Source: Phascolarctos cinereus (taxonomy: Eukaryota > Chordata > Mammalia > Diprotodontia > Phascolarctidae). From it: a stretch of DNA of 64,000 nucleotides. Location: contig NW_018344001.1 in the NCBI RefSeq assembly GCF_002099425.1, forward strand, positions 7,955,001-8,019,000, written 5' to 3'. Below the pieces are notes generated by a model, which was given only the letters and a program-made list of their open reading frames with translations, was not told where the DNA came from and searched no databases. Every line of letters starts with the position of its first letter. Positions within the stretch are counted from its first letter, which is position 1. Positions 30,580-41,835 of this stretch are shown one piece after another. The position numbers and the translations under genes were made by a program.

Positions 30580-31139
30580 TTTCCTATCACAAGTTCTAAG
30601 ATGATATTGCCATTTTCTCCCAAGGTTCCTTTCATTTCTATTTGACAATCACTTTCTCCTTGTTGGTTAGAATCAAGTCTCAAATAGTCCCCTATGTGGC
30701 CTAATTTACCCAATTCATAAGATAAAATGAACTAACAATTGGTCAAGCAGCTTTCAGCAGAAAGAGATCTAGCACGTACACAGAGTTGAGCCCTCTAGTC
30801 ACACCATCCCGCCTTTGTGCCAACTTGGTTATCTGCCAGTAGAATTCCCCATTCAGTTCTTCCTTCTGGGCAGACAGTCCACAATGCACCCGTCTCTCCC
30901 TCTTTTAGTGAGTACTCCAAAGTTTTCCAACATTCTAGGCCCCTCAGGAAAGCTGATGTTCACAAAGCAGTATTTCTTCTGAACATCACATACTACTCCA
31001 TCACCCCTTTGACTGAATCCATTTTGGAATAAATGATAACCTTCCATTGTCATAGTCTAGTCATGAGCTATATTTCCCACCAAGTCTTGGTGACATCCAT
31101 GAGGCGGCATTAAGGTCACTTGCTTCATTCCTCCCTCAT

Positions 31140-31740
31140 TGATTCCCTGCCTCATTCCCCAAAGAAGCTATTTCAGACCTTCTCTCCCCTCCTCCACTCA
31201 CCCACACCTTTCCTCCTTTTCTTTCTCAGCTGAGTTCTTTGCCTCATACTTTACTGAGAAAATAAAGGCTATTTCACTCAATGACACTTTCCTCCCCCTT
31301 CGATGCCAGCCTCCATTCTGTCTTCTTTTTCCCAGTCTCTGGTGAGGTGTTCTTCTCCTTGCCAACACCAACACTTCTACATATTCCCTTGATCTCTTCC
31401 CCTACTGTATTTTCCAGGAGTCTGGCACCTGCTTCGTAAACTCCAGTGGTTCCTTATTGCTTATGGGGTTCAACAGAAGCTCTTCTACTTCATTTACGGC
31501 ACTTACGGCCATCCCCACCTATCCTTCCAGGCTTATTGTCCACTGCTCCCTTTATCCTACCCAAAACCCAACCCGAACGGCCTTCTTCCTGCTCAGCACA
31601 CATGGCTCTGCAGAGCCCGGCTATCTGCCTTTGCACTGGCTATCCCAATCGCCTACAAGGCTGGCTCTCCTCCTCTCCAGCTCTTGGAATCCATCCTTTC
31701 AAGATGTAACTCAAAGATCACCTTCTGTTATTTCCCTTAG
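31140..31740 (+). mobile_element. L2 LINE, ORF end to 3' region
   Basis: TCCAGTGGTTCCTTATTGCT, TATCTGCCTTTGCACTGGCT, CTTTCAAGATGTAACTCAAA. The phrase order is that of the L2 ORF2 end; an L2 tail is missing here. Confidence 0.75.
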
Positions 31741-31798
31741 GGTTTATTTACAAGGGAAAGGAAAATATAGACATTCAAAAATAGCATACCAGGATAAG

Positions 31799-31945
31799 GA
31801 TATGTGAGATGCATATATATTTGGAATGCACATATATGCACACATTCTATGTACATATACTATAGATATATACACACATATATGTGTATGTATGTATGCC
31901 ATTTTGGAGGGGGGGAGAGGGAGAGGGAGAGGGAGAGGGAGAGGG

Positions 31946-32008
<63 letters not shown>

Positions 32009-32032
32009 AGACAGACAGACAGACAGACAGAC
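31799..32032. repeat. ATGT-rich tract, then GGGAGA/GA and CAGA tracts
   Basis: 31799-31900 is ATATGTGTATGT-like. 31908-32007 is GGGAGA then GA. 32008-32032 is CAGACAGACAGA. Open frames across it are artefacts. In RAVER2 sense RNA the GA part reads CU. Confidence 0.95.
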
Positions 32033-33109
32033 ACTATCCCCCAAACAGATGTACCAAACTTACTAAGCTGTCTTATTTACCTTGAGTTCACCAGAACTAG
32101 GTTAGTCCATTATGGCTGTCCTCTCCTATCATGAAGCACCTGTGTCCTTTAAAGGTCCCAGATGACAATGGTTTCTTTTGTATCAGATTATCTCCCAGAA
32201 TATCCTGTGATCCCCCCACCTCCTAATGTTAAACTGAGCTCACTGGCCCATTCTCCAGTCCTCTAAGCTAATCAGGAAATGTTCTGATTATAAAGTGGGG
32301 GCTGGGTGCTTTATTTCCATGTAACATAGACTGATAGCTATCTAACATAAAATGGCTGGACAATATATACCATGGATAGATAGAAATTTTATCTGAGATC
32401 TGGCCCAACCCATTTCTAAGGGAGATTTTGATTTCTACATTGGCAGGGACCAACAGAGGCTTGCTCCTTCACTCTCCCACCGTACAGGAGTAGTGGGCTA
32501 GAATTGGATCTACTACACGTCCAGTATTGGTAGTTTGGTGGCACCACGTCCTCTTCGAGGAGTGTGAGGTAAAAGCCACTCTCCCAGGTTGCTCCAAAGA
32601 GGACAGTAACAGAGTACTCTGTCAGCTTAGCTCGTTCTTACTGGCTATACAAAAAACAACAATGAATAGTGCACCACATATTTATCAAAACAAACAGTAA
32701 GACAAAAATCGAGGAAGTTCTATATTTTAGAGTAGACAATAGCACATTCAAGAGTAAATAAGCTCGGGATTAAGATAAAATCTCACCTCAACCAGAGAGA
32801 GGACAACATCACCAGGAAAGCTACTTTTAGCATTCCACAGGAATGTAGGTCCTGGGAATCAAGGGACACACTGGGGAGCAGAGTGCATGCTCCACATGTC
32901 TACAGCTCCAGGGGCTCTCACTGGACACTTTAAAGTTCAGAACTTCTGTCTCATCCCCACCTCTCTGGATCTACACGTCTCCCTTTCCTTTCTGAAGTCT
33001 TTCCACAGAGAAACTGCTGTCACAGGTTTGAGGTCTCTCAGCCAATCAGGAGTCACTTCTCTCTGTGCAGAGGAGGCACAAAGCACCCCAGGGCTGTCCT
33101 TCAGGGAAC

Positions 33110-33642
33110 ACCACCTCCACCTTTCAAGAATTCCTTCAATAAAGAGTCTTCCCTGATTCCTCTCAGCTGCTAGCACCTCCCCCGCCCTGAACTACCTTGT
33201 ATCTGTGTGTCCGTTCCCTTCCTGTTTCTTCTGTATTCGCTATTGTTGCATACTCATTCCAGTCGTGTCAAGATCTTCGTGACCCCACTGGGGGTTTTCT
33301 TGGCAGAGATGCTGCAATGGTTGGCCATTTCCTTCCCCAGCTCATTTTGCAAATGAGGAAACTGAGGCAAACAGGGTTAAGTAACTTACCCAGGGTCACA
33401 TAGCTACTAAGTGTCTGAGATCAGATTTGAACTCAGGAAGATGAGTCGTCCTGGCTTCAGGTCCAGCACTCTATCCACTGTGCCACCTAGCCATATTACT
33501 TATAGACAGATGTCGATGTTGTTTGCCCCATTAGAATGCATACTCCTTCAGTAGGGATCATTTTATTTTTTATGTTTGGATCTCCAGTGCCTGGAATAGT
33601 GCCCGGCACATAGTAAGTACTTAATAAATGCTTGCTCTCATT
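33110..33642 (+). mobile_element. L2 LINE 3' end, split by a reverse SINE
   Basis: L2 parts: 33110-33228 (GAGTCTTCCCTGATTCCTCT, GAACTACCTTGTATCTG) and 33497-33642 (CCCATTAGAATGCATACTCC, TGCCCGGCACATAGTAAGTA). The SINE with RTE-like tail is 33243-33496 (ATCTTCGTGACCCCACTGGG ... CACTGTGCCACCTAGCC). Confidence 0.82.
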
Positions 33643-34324
33643 CCTTCATCTTATTCAAATGCCATTCTCCCATATATCTTCTTAGCCAGCTGTCTGCTTC
33701 TTATATCCTCCTTTCTCACCTACAGGTCCTCTCTTAAACAGCAGCAGTAATTACTGGTGCCACTGAAGGCTTCTGTTTTCTTTCTAGGACGTCACATTCC
33801 CAAGAGATGCTTCTAGTGGCACGGTTTGTCCTCATTTGAATCACCAGAAATGGGTACATCACATTTGACAAGACTTAGGAAGTTCTCAAGCCCACAACCA
33901 GAGACCAACAGAATCAGAGAATGAGAAGAACTGAAAGGGACTTGACTGGAAAGAACACTAGACTTTGGAGGGGAGACCTGGTCTCCAGCCATAAACCACC
34001 TGCAATGGGTCAGGTCTGCCAACACTTCTCAGGGCCCTCGTTTCCTCTCTTTTGAAATGGCAGGAATGCCTCGTGTCGTTCTAAGTACTGTAGGAAGAAT
34101 CCAGTGAGAGAAGGCACATGAAAGCCTGTTGAAAAGTATTAAGCAGAAACAGGCCCAGCGGATGACTTCATCCCAGAGCAGACAGAAATAGGAGGATAGG
34201 TCCAAGAACAAAGCATCCAGGGGGAGCCCAAGCACGTGCCTCACATTTGGTCCATCTGCTTGAGGAGAAGCTTGGGATCAAGGCCAAAGGCATTTGCTGT
34301 AGAGACTGGGACTGATATGTTGTC

Positions 34325-34442
34325 TCCCCAGCTAGAAAGAGGAGCTCCCTGAGATTCAGGGCTGGTCTTTGCCCTTCTTGGCGCTTAGCCCTGAATCTGG
34401 CTCAGAGAAAGCATTTAATGAACTCCTGCTGAATGATCTGTT
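34325..34442 (+). repeat. L2-type 3' tail, decayed
   Basis: AGAGGAGCTCCCTGAGATTC, CAGGGCTGGTCTTTGCCC, AGCATTTAATGAACTCCTGC. Confidence 0.5.
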
Positions 34443-34524
34443 GCCTGAACGCCCTCTGTCCCAAGACAACCAGAATGGGACCTTATTCAAACCTGGCACT
34501 TCCCCCGCTGCATAGACAGTAAGC

Positions 34525-34552
34525 ACTGAATGAATGAATGAATGAATGAATG
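34525..34552. repeat. (GAAT)n short tract
   Basis: Six to seven GAAT units. Confidence 0.9.
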
Positions 34553-34635
34553 ATCAAAAGCTTTTACCACACACTCTCATCATCCTTCAACTGTACAGAA
34601 GAGTGTGTACTCCATACACATTACAGCCCTAGACT

Positions 34636-35072
34636 GGGGGCAGTTAGCATAGTGGAGTCAGGAAGACCTGAGTTTAAATCTAGCCTTGGACACTAACCAG
34701 CTGTGTGACTCTGGGCAAGTTATTTAACCTTTACCTGCCTCAGCTTCCCCAACTGTAAAATGGAGATAATATTAGCAGCTACCTACTGAGGTTGTTGTGA
34801 GGATCAAAAGAGATAATATTTGTAAAGCACTTAGTATAGTGCCTGGCACATAAGATGTGTTATATAAATGTTTGTTTATCATCACCATCATCATCACCAT
34901 CACTATGATTATGATCATTCAAGGAAACTCAAGAGGCCGTCTGGTCCAATCCCTTCATTTTACAAATGAGGAAACAGGGACCCAGGGAGATGAAATTCCT
35001 TGCTCAGTCACACAGGTAGTAAGTATCTGAGGCAGAATTCCGACCCAGAGCCAGCACTCTTTCCACTGTGGA
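34636..35072. mobile_element. CORE-SINE (plus), ATC tract, then MIR-like fragment (minus)
   Basis: 34636-34885 plus: GGAGTCAGGAAGACCTGAGT, GTAAAATGGAGATAATATTA, GTGCCTGGCACATAAGATGT. 34880-34916 is a CATCAC/ATC tract. 34918-35072 minus: CCCTTCATTTTACAAATGAG, AGTCACACAGGTAGTAAGTA. Confidence 0.8.
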
Positions 35073-35114
35073 GTCAACACATTGGATGAGATTTTGATGC
35101 TACGGATAATGTAG

Positions 35115-35392
35115 GACACTGGGTGGTGCCGTGCATAGATAGAGTGCTGTGCATAGAGTGCTGGGCCTGGAGTCAGGAAGACCTGAGTTCATGTCTTAGT
35201 AACTGAGTGTCACACTCACTAACTGTGTGACCCTGGGCAAGTCACGCAACCTCTATTTGCCCCAGCTTCTCAACTGTAAAATGGGGATAATAATAGCTTC
35301 TAAGGGTTGTTGTAAGGATCAAATAAGATAATCTTTATAAAGCACTTTGCAAATTTTAAAGGGCCACACAAATGGTAGCCGTTATAAGATAT
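35115..35392 (+). mobile_element. MIR-like CORE-SINE
   Basis: GTGCTGGGCCTGGAGTCAGG, AAAATGGGGATAATAATAGC, AAAGCACTTTGCAAATTTTA. A head phrase (TGCATAGAGTGCTG) is repeated in tandem. It lies about 150 bp past the exon 2 donor. Confidence 0.85.
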
Positions 35393-35547
35393 TATGACAG
35401 AACTTTAGACTAGTTCCCATGAAGGGAACTCAGAAACCATTTCACCCAAGTCCATTATATTGATGAGGAGACAGAGGCACTGGCTTTGGAAGAGAAGAGG
35501 CAATGGATAACTGCAGGAAGATCGCAGAAACGCAGAAAAGCTCTTAC

Positions 35548-35614
35548 CTGTTCTTTTGTTTCTGTCCACATAACAGTACTTTAATTCATAGTCTTTCAGC
35601 AAATCATGGACCTC
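35548..35614 (-). CDS. RAVER2: RAVER2 exon 2 (middle of RRM1)
   Basis: A 67-bp exon bounded by TTTATCTCTTTCAG (AG at 35616-35615) and ACAG|GTAAGAG (GT at 35547-35546). It reads EVHDLLKDYELKYCYVDRN, then K-R-T and one base of a split Ala codon completed in exon 3. The same residues, DYxLKYCYVDRNKRTAFVTL, occur in human RAVER2 RRM1, helix 1 to strand 3. Exon 1, coding for the start of RRM1 and the N-terminus, would be upstream at higher coordinates. I looked on the minus strand for a match to the expected end of exon 1 (a VKNLP-type RNP2 strand) and found none up to 64000. Confidence 0.94.
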
Positions 35615-36177
35615 CTGAAAGAGATAAAAGGTGAACATGTTAACGAGCGACCTGATGAGTTTAAGATCGGCACGGAAAGCCTCGGACTCCCACCCAATAG
35701 TCACAATCACTGAAGTGAACTGGAGTAACAGCTGGGGAAGGTTCTGATCCCAAGCGGAAGAATCCTCTTTAACACCATTGCTTCATTCCGTACTCAAATG
35801 AAACTGGAAATAGAAGGTCAAGAGCCTCTTGCTTCATCTGACTGTTAATTATGGAAAGCAGCACTAATTCAAACACTAATGAAACATCTACTTATTATTT
35901 AATAAAAATGTGACTGAAGGTTATTAAACTAGTACAAAAAATGTTTCAATATTTATCTGTCTGTGTGAAGGATAACGCCCCATCACATGCCAGTCCTGCA
36001 AATTGTTACACAGGAAAAGAAAATTAAAAGGAAGAGAAAATTAACAGGCTGAAAACTTTATCTTGAAAGACAGATTGTGAAATTCAGCAAGAAATTGATC
36101 TATCTTCCTGAAATGAAAGTGTCTTCTCCATATGCACACAGTAAAGGATAGAATAGACAAGAGAATGATCTCCGAGT

Positions 36178-36500
36178 CAAACAATCACCCAGCATCTATT
36201 AAGTGCCTACTGTGTGCCAAAGATGGAGGATACAAATACAAAAGATGGTCCCTACCTACCAGCTTACACTCTACGTCGGATGAGTCACTATTTGCTGAGT
36301 GCTTTGCAAACCTTAAAGCTGTATACAGGGGCAGCTAGGTAGAGCAGTGGATAGAGCACTGGTCTTGGATTCATCAGGACTTGAGTTCAAATCTGGCATC
36401 AGACACATAACACTTACTAGCTGCGTGACCCTGGGCAAGTCACTTAACCCCACTGCCTAGCCAAAAAAATATAAAAAAGCTGTATATAAATGCTACCTAA
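36178..36500 (+). mobile_element. SINE1-like element in an older repeat remnant
   Basis: Old repeat 36178-36275 (CTATTAAGTGCCTACTGTGT), then a CORE-SINE tail scrap (GAGTGCTTTGCAAACCTTAA). The SINE 36328-36475 starts GGGGCAGCTAGGTAGAGCAG and ends in an A-rich tail. Target duplication AAAGCTGTATA at 36315-36325 and 36476-36486. Confidence 0.88.
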
Positions 36501-37329
36501 AACACCTAAAATGAGGAAGTCCAGAAGGCTGTTACCTGGTGATTTTGCATTCCCTTCGGGGAAGTAAACCCTAAGCAATTCAGAACTGATTTTTTTTTTC
36601 AAATATATTTGACAATTTTCAAGGCAGGACTAGATACCTAAGAATTATTATTATGCCTAAAGAATTATTGCAAATGTTATTATACCTAAGAATTATCATT
36701 ACACCTAAAGAATTACCAGAATGCTATTATATCCAAAGCAGTTTCTAGCCATTTGGGGTATAGGTTGGACTAGAAAACCTTTGAAGTCCCTTCTGACTCT
36801 GACATTCTGGGAGAGGCCTAAGTTGAATGAGGATTAGAGTCCTTGCAAACTTACATGCGTTCACGGGAACTGAGAAGAGATACACCTCACTCTCATTAAG
36901 AAAGCCTACCACTGGCATGAGCCTCACAGGTGGTACACCTCGACAATCTGCTCATTCAATCAAACCACCTGATGTCTAGAGTAAAGTGGTTTTGTCTGAA
37001 AGGGCTCAGGTGTATCCGTTTAGTTAGACAGGCCAGAGTGTCTCATTTCCCTGGCTAACAGCTGTCAAATGCCAGTAAATAAAACACGATTCCATTCTTC
37101 ACCTCATCAAGTATCTTTAACCAGATGAAGTTTGGTTACTAATATGGCCAAGTTACTGTTGGCCCATATTCACGTTATTTGCCCATTTTTCCCTGACTGC
37201 CTTCACAACATCTGTCCTGTTCTCTCCCTGAGACAAACCCTCCTGGATGGCTGCCCTAGCTTAGGAACCAGACTGCCCGCCATTCATTCTGTTCTGGGCC
37301 ACCACAAGAGTTCTCTTCATTCAGACTTC

Positions 37330-37445
37330 AGGCAACATGGTGTCATGGAAATCATGTTGGATCTGGAATCAGATGACCTGTGTTCAAATGGTGGCTTTGC
37401 CACTTCCCGTGGCATGTGGCCTTGGGCAAGGCGGTTCCTGTCTTG
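37330..37445 (+). mobile_element. Decayed tRNA-headed SINE
   Basis: TGTTGGATCTGGAATCAGAT, GACCTGTGTTCAAATGG, CTTGGGCAAGGCGG. Confidence 0.55.
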
Positions 37446-38005
37446 GTCTCCCTGCCTCTGGTCTCTCCCACTCCATCCATCCTACACAAGGCTGCCAAAC
37501 CGGCTTTCCTTAATTGCAGAAGAGTCACCCAACCAGCTCCACAGGTTTTCTATTGCCTCCAGGACTCCTCTACTCAGCTTTCAAAGCCCTGTTCCAACAC
37601 CCTTTCTAGCGCATGAGATATCACTTCATTTCTCATCCCCCTGCCTCTGGAATAGATATTTCCCAATGCCTCAAATGCATTCCCTCCTGACCTCTGCTTC
37701 CCAGGGTCCCTTTTCTTTTAATGTGCAGCTAAGGCACTATCTTTGGCATGAAGACTTTCCTGATTGCCACAAATGCTAGAGCCCTCCCTACCAAACCACC
37801 TTGTATTTAACTACTTTGTACATACACGTTTATATTTATGTGAAATATCCATCTTACATATATATTTATACGTACTTGTCTTTTCCATCAGAATGTAAGG
37901 TCATTGCAAGTAAGGACTGTTTGATACCTTGTACTTGTATCCGAGGGGCATAGCACAGTGCCTGGCACATAGCAGATGCTTAACAAATACTTTTGATTGA
38001 TTGAG
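37446..38005 (+). mobile_element. L2 LINE 3' region with complete tail
   Basis: TTTTCTATTGCCTCCAGGAC, CAGCTAAGGCACTATCTTTG, GAAGACTTTCCTGATTGCCA, TCCATCAGAATGTAAGGTCA, GTGCCTGGCACATAGCAGAT, then a GATTGATTG end. The 215-residue open frame at 37132-37779 falls in this and the SINE before it and is not a gene. Confidence 0.8.
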
Positions 38006-38074
38006 GAGAGTTGGATTGCATTGTGGAGGTGCCTGTCAGCACTAAGTCTATGATTCTATGATCCTAAGTCCCTT

Positions 38075-38530
38075 AATTTCTTCAGACCTCAATTTCCTAT
38101 CTGTAAAATGGGCAAGGTTGAACTGGCTGGCCTCTGAGGTCCCCTATGAGCCAACGATCTTCTGACTAGCTAACCTTGAAGGCAGCTCTCTCTCTGCATC
38201 TGTGATGCATGTCACTCCACTTAAAAATCTTTGGTTCCAAACATACTGGATCTGGGGACATCTCCTACACTGCCCTGTCACTTTTCCTGATGCCTTTTCT
38301 CAGGTGGCCCTCTAAGCCTGAGATCACCTTCCTTCCCCCTTTGGCTTGTCACATCCCCACCCAACTTTCAAAGGCCGCCCTTTCTACGCCCTAGCTCTGA
38401 TGCTCAGAGGGCTAAGAGCCTTCCCCCTTCAAGCATCTGGCCACACTTTGTATTGGACGCTCTAATGCACCCGATGATGTCATATTGTGTTGTCATTTTC
38501 CAGGTTTGAGCCTAACTCCCCTAACAAGCT
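38075..38530 (+). mobile_element. SINE tail scrap and L2 fragment
   Basis: 38075-38165: CAATTTCCTATCTGTAAAAT and CTGGCCTCTGAGGTCCCCTA. 38200-38530: L2-like TGTCACTCCACTTAAAAATC, TTTCCTGATGCCTTTTCTCA. Confidence 0.55.
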
Positions 38531-38542
38531 GGAAACTCTAGC

Positions 38543-38745
38543 CCAGGAATTGCTAATCATTTTTTATGTCATGGACCCTTTGGCAGTCTGCTAACACCTA
38601 TGGGTTCTGGCTCAGAATCAGGTTTCTAAATCTCTAAAATAAAATGTGGAAGTTATAAAGGAAACCAATTATAACAAAACAATTCTCAAAAAACCAAAAA
38701 CCATTCACAGTCCCCACGGCCCCCAGGTTAAGAGCCACCCTAAGA
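38543..38745. mobile_element. DNA-transposon-like fossil (MER-type)
   Basis: TTATGTCATGGACCCTTTGG, CAGTCTGCTAACACCTATGG and the end CCCCAGGTTAAGAGCC. This resembles an old mammalian hAT-type element; the family name is not certain. Confidence 0.5.
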
Positions 38746-39177
38746 AGTTCTCTAGTGGGGGCAGGGAAGAAGAGCTATCTCTTCTAAACTTCCCCTCTTT
38801 CCTCCCTGAACCAAGGTGGATCATGGTCAAAACTTAGGATATGTTTGTTGATTGAAAGCTGTTACACTCAAGCAAGTAAACAGTCCTTCAGAGAAACACA
38901 GAGCATTTGAGGATTTGTTTGTAAACAAGTCACGAACCAATGCGCAGACCTAGAATCTAGCTAGTATATGTAATATAGGACCTGACCAAGATGACTGTTC
39001 AGAAGAGATCTTTTCTCTTCTCTCTTCATTCTTTCATTATCTTTTCCTTTTCTTCTTCTACGTTAGGCGAGTAGGGAGCTCTCATCCACAAAGGCATCAA
39101 TTCAGTTCCTGAGCTCTTCATGAAGTGATCACTGCCAACCACAAGGACCCAGGTAATTTCATTAATTCTGCCTAATT

Positions 39178-39700
39178 AGGAGAGACAGTGTAGCATAATG
39201 GCTAGTGCACTGAACTTGGAGTCAGGAAGACCCGAGTTCAAATTCAGCCTCAGATAATGATTAGTTGTGGGATCCTGAGCAAGTTATTATTAAATTTTGA
39301 AGAGCTAGGCAAATTGCTTAACCTCTGCTTCCTCATCTAATAACTAATAATAATAATAGCTAGCACTTATATAGTACCTGTACCAGGCACTGTGCCAACT
39401 ACTTTACAATTATTATCTCATGGGAAGTAGATACTGTTGTTATCCCCATTTTACAGAAGAGGAAACTGAGGCAGAGAGCGACTAAGAGACTTGCCCAGGG
39501 TCACAGAGCTAGTAAGCATCTGAGGCTGGATTTGAACTCAGGTCTTCCTGACTCCAATTCTAGTGCTCTAACTAAAGTGCAACCTCTGAGCCTATCAAAT
39601 GGGGAGAATAATAGCACTGACTTCACAAAACTTAAGGGGCTAATGCGCATAAAGTACTTTACAAGCCTTATGATGCTAGATGAATGGAACTATTCTTACC
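39178..39700. mobile_element. CORE-SINE (plus) split by a MIR-like SINE (minus)
   Basis: Outer plus SINE: 39178-39300 (CTTGGAGTCAGGAAGACCCG) and 39595-39700 (CAAATGGGGAGAATAATAGC). Inner minus SINE 39340-39594: CACTTATATAGTACCTGTAC, CCCCATTTTACAGAAGAGGA, GACTTGCCCAGGGTCACAGA. Confidence 0.8.
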
Positions 39701-39827
39701 ATTAACTTTGAAGTTTACTAAATTAAAGATTTTTTAAAAGTCATTTAAAATACCTCCCTCCCCCCTGACATATAGTACTTGGAATCAGACTAACAAGATA
39801 TTATTTAGCAAACTTCTTTGAGTTTTA

Positions 39828-39915
39828 ATTTTTAAAAATTTAAAAAAATTTTAAAATTTAAATTTTTTTTCTAAATTTTAAATTTTTTAAAAAGAATTTA
39901 AATATTTAAGCAAAG
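39828..39915. repeat. A/T-only low-complexity tract
   Basis: Runs of AAATTT and TTTAAA with local self-complementarity and hardly any G or C. Confidence 0.85.
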
Positions 39916-40861
39916 TATAGTTTAATTAATATACAATCTGAGCTGGCTAAGGTAGAATAAATGCTCGCTCTTTCTAAGTACACAAGTATTCCTAGAGCAG
40001 CTGAGGGGGATGTGTAATCGCCTCTTCTTTCACCATCTCTCCCTAATCTCGCTTCTCCTATTTCTTTGTTTAACAAAAACAAATCCACTGTAAATAGAAG
40101 CAAAGTAATCACCTTTGGTGTTTGAACTTGTTTAACTTTACTCATCTGGGAAATTCATTTCCTTGAGCCCCAGAACCAAACCTTTCTTTACTTTACCCAC
40201 TTTGAAATGGAACACGTTACTGGCTGAGGGAGAAAGGGGGCTGGGCTGTTTGACCGTGTCCCTGTCTCCCCGGCCCCGCTGGGCTCGCGGCTTCGGTCCA
40301 CCCCAGGCCTACAGTGCAAGCTCCTCGGGCCTCCGGGACAAGTCTAAGAAGCCTTTGTCTTCGGCACTGAGCGCAGCTATGTCCAGAGAAGGACTCTGTT
40401 TTTCTAGAAATCCTCTTCCTTGGAGCTGACTCTCCTCTCTGAATTCTCAGAGAACAGAGAACTTCTTTCCCGTTTCCTCTGGTGGGTCTCTTAGTCATGT
40501 CAGTACCTACAGCCTGGTCATTTGTTGAACAGACCCTGGGCCTTGGCTGACCCTTGGGATGGTCTTTTTTATTGTACTCTACTTTGGCCAGCCCAACCAA
40601 AGCTCACCAGGCCTGAGGCCTAAGTGCAGACAGGTTTGCAATGGAGCCTCATTTCTGGCAGACAGCCTTAGCTGATTTCCTCCTTGGCTTCTTGTCCAGC
40701 AGCCTGGCCTGAGTGCTTAAGATCCAAGGATGACAAGACCACAGATCAAGACCCGGAAGGGACCTCAGGAGTCAACTTGTCCAACACGCATTTTTCATCG
40801 GTGAGGAAAAATGAAATCCACAAGCGCGGTCACCGCCTCTTCATCTCAAAGGTAGTAACGT

Positions 40862-41430
40862 TCAAATCAGTAAGCGTTTATGAAGCACCTGCTATGGACC
40901 AGGCACTGTGCTAAACACTGGGGATATGAAGAAAGACAGAAAACCAGTCTAATGGGAGAGACAAGATGCAAACAGCCATGTACAAACAAAGACACAGATA
41001 GGAGAAACTGAGGGAAGGCACTAAGGGATGAGGAGGCCCGGGAAAGGATTCTTAGAGCAGGTGGGACGTCAGCCGGGATTTGAAGGAAGCCAGGAATTGG
41101 AGGGAGAGCACAGGAGGAAGACAGCAGAAAGACGGAGGGGAAGATGGATCATCCTGCATCTTGAAGGAGCCAGCAAAGAGGAAGAAGGGGAGAGCATGAG
41201 GCAAGGGGGGCAGCCAAGGCAAATGCATGGAGTCAGGAAATCAAGTGTCTTCTGTACGGAAGAGAAAGGAGGCCAGCGTCACTGCATGGCAGAGTCTGTG
41301 GAGGGGAAGGAGGTGCAAGAAGACTGGAAAGGAAGGAAAGGCCAGGTTAGGAAGGTTTTAACCGAGGACTTTATATTTGATCCTGTATGTAACAGGGAGC
41401 CAATGGAGTTCATTGAAATGGGCGTGCATG
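40862..41430 (+). repeat. Long old interspersed repeat, unclassified
   Basis: The most complete copy: TAAGCGTTTATGAAGCACCT, ATGGACCAGGCACTGTGCTA, GACGTCAGCCGGGATTTGAA, GACTTTATATTTGATCCTGT, GGGAGCCAATGGAGTTCATT. It runs directly into the GA array. Confidence 0.65.
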
Positions 41431-41431
41431 C

Positions 41432-41615
41432 CTGTGAGAGGGAGACAGAGACAGAGACAGAGAGAGAAGAGAGAGAGACACAGAGACAGAGAGAGGCAGA
41501 GAGAGGAGAGACACATAGAGACAGAGAGAGGAGAAAGGGAGACAGAGGCAGAGAGAGAGACAGAGAGAGACAGAGAGAAAGAGAGAGGAGAGAGGGAGAC
41601 AGAGGCAGGGAGATA

Positions 41616-41691
<76 letters not shown>

Positions 41692-41778
41692 CAGAGAGAG
41701 AGACAGAGAGAAGAGAGACACATAGAGACAGAGAGAGGAGAGAGGGAGACAGAGGCAGAGAGAGAGACAGAGAGAGAC

Positions 41779-41835
<57 letters not shown>

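Larger units (their letters stand above)
15660..35547 (-). other. RAVER2: RAVER2 intron 2
   Basis: About 19.9 kb, very rich in repeats. It holds two long L1 regions in opposite directions (17740-19110 plus, 24290-26560 minus), a third (28560-29760 plus), a CR1-like copy (20395-20985), an L2 copy (31140-31740), many SINEs, a 160-bp inverted duplication (17177-17336 and 19446-19605), and TTC, CA and GA tracts. Unassigned stretches of over 300 bases: 15980-16515, 17337-17740, 19120-19445, 21790-22095, 23170-23490, 27090-27520, 30100-30515, 30580-31140, 32035-32900 and 33645-34320. Confidence 0.85.

Noticed and set aside
32060-32600. LTR-like stretch (GGTAGTTTGGTGGCACCACG and nearby)
   Set aside because: No clear TATA and polyadenylation order, no edges and no target duplication; too weak to list.
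37132-37779. 215-codon plus-strand frame
   Set aside because: It crosses a decayed SINE head and L2 sequence; no domain and no splice context.
40200-40440. Fairly GC-rich patch in intron 1, considered as exon 1 or a promoter
   Set aside because: No VKNLP-type RRM1 start on the minus strand and no CpG-island density; left unassigned.
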